The position numbers were made by a program, and so were the translations under genes. This document shows, one piece after another, positions 60,815-64,000 of a DNA stretch of 64,000 nucleotides. Origin of the DNA: Ruegeria arenilitoris (lineage in GTDB: Bacteria > Pseudomonadota > Alphaproteobacteria > Rhodobacterales > Rhodobacteraceae). Under the pieces are notes generated by a model that saw nothing but the letters and a program-made list of their open reading frames with translations, ran no database searches and was not told where the DNA came from. Numbering within the stretch: the first letter of the stretch is position 1; each line of letters begins with the position of its first letter. The stretch is taken from assembly GCF_013032855.1 (NCBI RefSeq), contig NZ_WQDA01000002.1, positions 744,001 to 808,000 on the forward strand, in the 5' to 3' direction.

Positions 60815-61138
60815 GTGGGAATCGGGCTTTATCCAGTGACGGACGACCTCAAAGACGAGCTACCCGAGCTTTCGACTGCGCTTTCCAGCCAGTTCGAGCC
60901 GGACGCGTTTCTGAGCGAGGCCATCGAGGACTTCGGCAAAGTCTGCGCAAAGCTCAAGGATACGTCGATCACCGCGTCCGAGCGCGAGGAATGGGCCCAC
61001 ATCAAATCTGAACTTGTGAACGAGCTTCGTCGTCTGGCGAAGCGCAATCTTCGAAACGCATCCGACTTAGGGTATCGCAATGACCGACAAAGACCAAAGC
61101 AACGATCACGTAAACGAGCAAAACCAGCCAGCGGATGA
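60815..61138 (+). CDS. Small helical protein of unknown function
   Basis: 107 aa, GTG start. Acidic N-terminal part (TDDLKDELPELSTALSSQFEPDAF), a helical middle, and a very basic C-terminus (RQRPKQRSRKRAKPASG). Its last 59 bases overlap the start of the MBL gene in another frame, so the basic tail may be a by-product; the true protein could be translated as called. It is the first gene of the plus-strand cluster. No family recognised. Confidence 0.5.
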   Translation: MGIGLYPVTDDLKDELPELSTALSSQFEPDAFLSEAIEDFGKVCAKLKDTSITASEREEWAHIKSELVNELRRLAKRNLRNASDLGYRNDRQRPKQRSRKRAKPASG

Positions 61139-62552
61139 AATCGAAAACCCTTCGCGCCGGCATGTCATGCAGGGGCTGGCGGCAGGTGCGGTGGCAACGG
61201 GGGCTGTCAGCTACGGCTCCGGCGCAGCACAGGCGCATGAGGGGGACGGCCCTCTGGGTGAAAGCCTGAAGAACCCCTATGGCGGCCGGCCTGCCGGCGG
61301 CATCACTCTGCCGGAGTACTTCCGGCCGACGAAATACATGACCGGGTCGAACGCAAACTATTTCCCGCTTTCCGAGGAATTGGGGCCCGACGAGATGCGC
61401 ATCTCCTTCTGCGGGTCAACGCCGTTTCCTCCGCGTGAGGATCAGGCAGGCACCTGTGTGATGGTCGAGCTGGGCAATGGAAAACGGTTCTTCTTCGATT
61501 TCGGGTCGGGCTGTGTGCGCAACATCATCGGGATGCAGGTGCCTGCGCAATTGATCAACGATATCTTCATCACGCATCTGCATGTCGATCACTACGCCGA
61601 CATCCCCTATATCTACCCGTTCAGAGCCTGGTCGGGTGGCTACACGCCGCTGCGGATCCACGGCCCGTCCGGCCGGACACCCGAGCTTGGAACGGCGGGC
61701 ATGGTGGACGGCATGAAGCAAATGCTGAAATGGCATTTAGAGGCCTTCGACGTATTCCCGATTGGAGACGGTTACGAAATCGAGGTCAACGAGTTCGATT
61801 TCCGTCAGGAAGGCGGCATCGTCTATGACGAAGATGGCGTCACCGTGCGCTCTTGGCCACGCAGCCATGCCAAGGACGGCGCCGTCGGGTATCGCCTGGA
61901 TTGGAACGGCCTAAGCTTCGTTTGGACCGGGGACGGCCGACCGGATGAATTGAGCCTTGAATACGGCAAAGGCGTTGATGTGTTCGTCACCGAAATGTCC
62001 GGTCAGGATATCGGCCAGTTGATGACCTACAAATACGGCCTGCCGCAGGAGCTGTTCAACTACACGATCGATACCCATCACACCTCGCATTATGCGGTTG
62101 GCAAGATGATGGCTGAGGCACGCCCCCGGCTTGCGATGGTGACCCATTACACGCAGGACGAGGACATTGATGCCGAGATGCTGGCGGGTATCCGGGCCCA
62201 TTATGATGGGCTGTTCGCCTGGGGTCTGGACGTGGCCGTGGTCAACGTCACAAAAGATGCGATCTGGTATCGGAAGGCGACACTGCCCGGCAAGTCAGGC
62301 TCGGTCGCACCGTTCCGTGAATTGGGCAAGATGGAAGCCGAAGGCAAGATCACCTTGCCCGATGAAATCAAGCCACCTGCCCCGCGGTCATCGCGCGCCG
62401 AACAGCAGGACCAAAAGTACCGCGACATGGAGATCGACCCCAAGGAATACTACCCCTCCGACGTGTTCCGCGCGCCCAATCCCGAATGGCCCAGCGACTT
62501 TGTGATCAAGACCGACGACGTCATTCCAAACCGCAAGAAGAAGACGGAGTGA
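61080..62552 (+). CDS. Tat-exported metallo-beta-lactamase-fold hydrolase
   Basis: 490 aa. A twin-arginine signal follows a 24-residue polar leader (SRRHVMQGLAAGAV, RR at 26-27), with cleavage likely after AQA (50-52). The MBL metal motif is HLHVDH (166-171), with further ligands expected in RSHAKD, WTGDGRPD and THHTSHYA. It hydrolyses an ester or phosphoester-like bond with zinc in the periplasm. It resembles the MBL-fold protein GntH named in the guanitoxin gene cluster of a cyanobacterium, but this is from memory. The CobW-type GTPase follows after 4 bases. Confidence 0.85.
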   Translation: MTDKDQSNDHVNEQNQPADEIENPSRRHVMQGLAAGAVATGAVSYGSGAAQAHEGDGPLGESLKNPYGGRPAGGITLPEYFRPTKYMTGSNANYFPLSEELGPDEMRISFCGSTPFPPREDQAGTCVMVELGNGKRFFFDFGSGCVRNIIGMQVPAQLINDIFITHLHVDHYADIPYIYPFRAWSGGYTPLRIHGPSGRTPELGTAGMVDGMKQMLKWHLEAFDVFPIGDGYEIEVNEFDFRQEGGIVYDEDGVTVRSWPRSHAKDGAVGYRLDWNGLSFVWTGDGRPDELSLEYGKGVDVFVTEMSGQDIGQLMTYKYGLPQELFNYTIDTHHTSHYAVGKMMAEARPRLAMVTHYTQDEDIDAEMLAGIRAHYDGLFAWGLDVAVVNVTKDAIWYRKATLPGKSGSVAPFRELGKMEAEGKITLPDEIKPPAPRSSRAEQQDQKYRDMEIDPKEYYPSDVFRAPNPEWPSDFVIKTDDVIPNRKKKTE

Positions 62553-62556
62553 CAGT

Positions 62557-63537
62557 ATGATCGAGTTTGGTTCGACTGCGGCAATTCCGGTCACAATTCT
62601 TACCGGCTTTCTCGGGGCGGGGAAAACAACCCTACTGAACCGCATCCTGACCGGCAATCATGGTCTGCGGGTTGCGGTTCTGGTCAACGATTTCGGCTCG
62701 ATCAATGTGGATGCTGATCTTGTGGTTGGCCTGGAAGACGATGTGATGAGCCTGGCGAATGGTTGTGTGTGCTGCTCGATCCGGGATGACCTGATCGAAA
62801 CGGTCGAGGCCGTTCTCGCCCGACCGGAGAAACCGGAATACATCGTCCTCGAGGCCAGTGGCGTATCGGACCCGTCCTCGATCGCGATGACGTTCACGGA
62901 CCAGAAGTTCCGGGACATGATCCGCCTCGACAGCCTGATGTGCCTTGTCGACGCCGAGCAGCTGTTCGCTGCACCAGAGCAGATGGAGTTGAAACTCAGG
63001 CAAATCGCGTTCTCCGACATGGTCATCTTGAACAAGGTGGACCTGGTCAGCAGAGAAACAGTTCAGAAAGTGCACGACTGGCTCGGCTCGCGTTTCCGCA
63101 GGTATCGCCTGGTCGAAGCGGTCAATGCGGATGTCCCGCTGGACATATTGCTGTCGGTCGGCCGGTTTGCTGCCGAACAGCTTGAGACAGAAGTGCCGGA
63201 GCATCATGAGCATGGGCCTGACTGCGGGTGCCAACACGCTGATCATTCAGACGGCTTTTCAACAACGATGATGAAGGCCGAGCAACCCATCAGCCTGTCA
63301 TCGCTGAGAGGCGCAATTCGAAAGCTTCCGGGCGACGTCTATCGCCTCAAAGGATTCGTTTTCAGCGAGGAGGACCCGGACCATCGCATTCTTGTGCAGG
63401 TCGTCGGAAAGCGCATGGACATTTCACGGGATGGCGCGTGGGGTGATCGAAAACCCGAGACGCGGCTTGTGGCGATCGGCGCGCCAGGTGCGCTTTCGGA
63501 ACACGTTCTCACCGACGCCCTGTTCGAAACAGCCTAG
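62557..63537 (+). CDS. CobW/COG0523 family GTP-binding metallochaperone
   Basis: 326 aa G3E GTPase. Walker A GFLGAGKTT (17-25), metal motif CxCC as CVCC with C70, C72 and C73, NKVD (159-162), and a C-terminal CobW domain (RLKGFVFSEEDPDHRILVQVVGKR). The linker at 216-231 is His/Cys rich (HHEHGPDCGCQHADHSD), as in zinc chaperones ZigA/YeiR/ZNG1. It probably loads zinc into a partner, plausibly the MBL hydrolase encoded 4 bp upstream. Confidence 0.9.
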   Translation: MIEFGSTAAIPVTILTGFLGAGKTTLLNRILTGNHGLRVAVLVNDFGSINVDADLVVGLEDDVMSLANGCVCCSIRDDLIETVEAVLARPEKPEYIVLEASGVSDPSSIAMTFTDQKFRDMIRLDSLMCLVDAEQLFAAPEQMELKLRQIAFSDMVILNKVDLVSRETVQKVHDWLGSRFRRYRLVEAVNADVPLDILLSVGRFAAEQLETEVPEHHEHGPDCGCQHADHSDGFSTTMMKAEQPISLSSLRGAIRKLPGDVYRLKGFVFSEEDPDHRILVQVVGKRMDISRDGAWGDRKPETRLVAIGAPGALSEHVLTDALFETA

Positions 63538-63665
63538 TGATCACGCCGGTGGTTTGCCCTCAAACGGGGCGACCGGCCCTCGTGCCACCGCCCTTGAATT
63601 TGATTTAGAGGCCGAAATAATTAGACTTGTCGCAATCGCAACCATCCTGCAGCGGGGAACCCTTT

Positions 63666-64000
63666 ATGTTCAAAAGACTTTATTGTTTGGCGCCGGCCAT
63701 CTCGATCCTGTTGTCTTCCCCGCTTTTTGCGCAGGACACGCCGATCATCCACGACGCGCAGTACTATATTCTGGAAGCGCAGAATGGCGAGCAGTGGATT
63801 GAAGACAACGCTGCCGTCGATGCGTTACTGGCCGAATTTCGGGAAGGCAATGCTGGAAATCCTCCCAACATCGTGTCCATTCTGATCGACGATTTGGGTT
63901 TCGGCGACATGGGCATTCCCGAACTGAATGCGGTCCGCGGAATTGAAACCCCCAACATCAATGCGTTCTCGGACGAAGCCATGCGCATGGTTCGAATGTA
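63666..64000 (+). CDS. Sulfatase, N-terminal part (runs off window)
   Basis: First 111 codons visible. Signal peptide at residues 1-22 (ending FAQD), then a spacer, and PNIVSILIDDLGFGDMGIPEL, the metal-binding opening of sulfatases (two Asp). ETPNINAFSDEA is the usual next motif. The catalytic Cys or Ser (C/S-x-P-S-R) lies past the edge, so the formylglycine type cannot be read. It likely removes sulfate from an organic sulfate ester in the periplasm. It follows the CobW gene by 128 bp. Confidence 0.85.
   Translation, partial: MFKRLYCLAPAISILLSSPLFAQDTPIIHDAQYYILEAQNGEQWIEDNAAVDALLAEFREGNAGNPPNIVSILIDDLGFGDMGIPELNAVRGIETPNINAFSDEAMRMVRM

Overview
The window looks like chromosomal DNA of a marine alphaproteobacterium of the Rhodobacteraceae (Roseobacter group, Ruegeria-like). 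The grounds are the high GC content, the order murA-DUF2948-hisD-UPF0262-phosphatase-infA-maf-rng-yacG-tRNA-Phe, two TRAP permease subunits with a Tat-exported binding protein, a MaoC-Pta fusion, hemP, and an intergenic repeat of a type common in this family. The genus assignment is inference.

1-3.3 kb: start of a 2-hydroxyacid dehydrogenase (runs off the left edge), an exported SH3-like protein, a haloalkane dehalogenase, a zinc-free MDR quinone reductase, and tRNA-Gln with a readable promoter. 3.26-3.61 kb: a truncated, frameshifted integrase relic abutting the tRNA-Gln 3' end. 3.67-14.2 kb: the conserved minus-strand housekeeping block (tRNA-Phe, yacG, rng, maf, infA, LMW phosphatase, UPF0262, hisD, DUF2948, murA, a 51-aa gene, then tRNA-Thr on the plus strand), with lineage-specific genes inserted (nitrilase-family amidohydrolase, S41-like protein, SnoaL-like protein, two GNATs).

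14.4-18.3 kb: a molybdenum hydroxylase operon of the xanthine dehydrogenase family with its own MoaD-like protein. 18.4-22.6 kb: a 1070-aa cytoplasmic reductive dehalogenase fused to its own flavin/2Fe-2S reductase, with a divergent LysR gene. 22.6-31 kb: a LysR/SDR pair, then an FAD amine-oxidase-like gene, a FabD-like acyltransferase, a fused E1 alpha/beta 2-oxoacid dehydrogenase and an aminotransferase, with a divergent LysR gene. 31-35.5 kb: acyl-CoA dehydrogenase, TIGR03084-type protein, and a TetR gene divergent from a DUF1348/PNPOx-like operon with repeated operator-like sites.

35.5-40.1 kb: TetR with a near-perfect palindrome and a four-gene overlapping operon (FMO, BASS transporter, two SDRs). 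40.2-45.9 kb: a beta-hydroxyacid dehydrogenase, a 1021-aa kinase/M23/aminotransferase fusion with a Cys/His tail, a hemP plus Cys-rich protein pair, and a phosphoglycolate phosphatase. 46-48.7 kb: ackA and maoC-pta. 49-56.2 kb: an APC-like membrane protein, GMC oxidoreductase, TRAP system and IclR. 56.3-59.1 kb: a five-gene periplasmic cytochrome c operon including a cytochrome c' with a Met/Gly-rich insert. 59.4-64 kb: a membrane-anchored DNA-binding/TPR-like regulator, a small protein, a Tat-exported metallo-beta-lactamase-fold hydrolase, a CobW-type GTPase with a His/Cys-rich loop, and the start of a sulfatase.

No CRISPR array, insertion sequence or prophage was seen. The most promising under-described systems are the acyltransferase/fused-E1/aminotransferase cluster, the FMO-BASS-SDR operon, the self-sufficient reductive dehalogenase, the HemP partner, and the MBL/CobW/sulfatase cluster.
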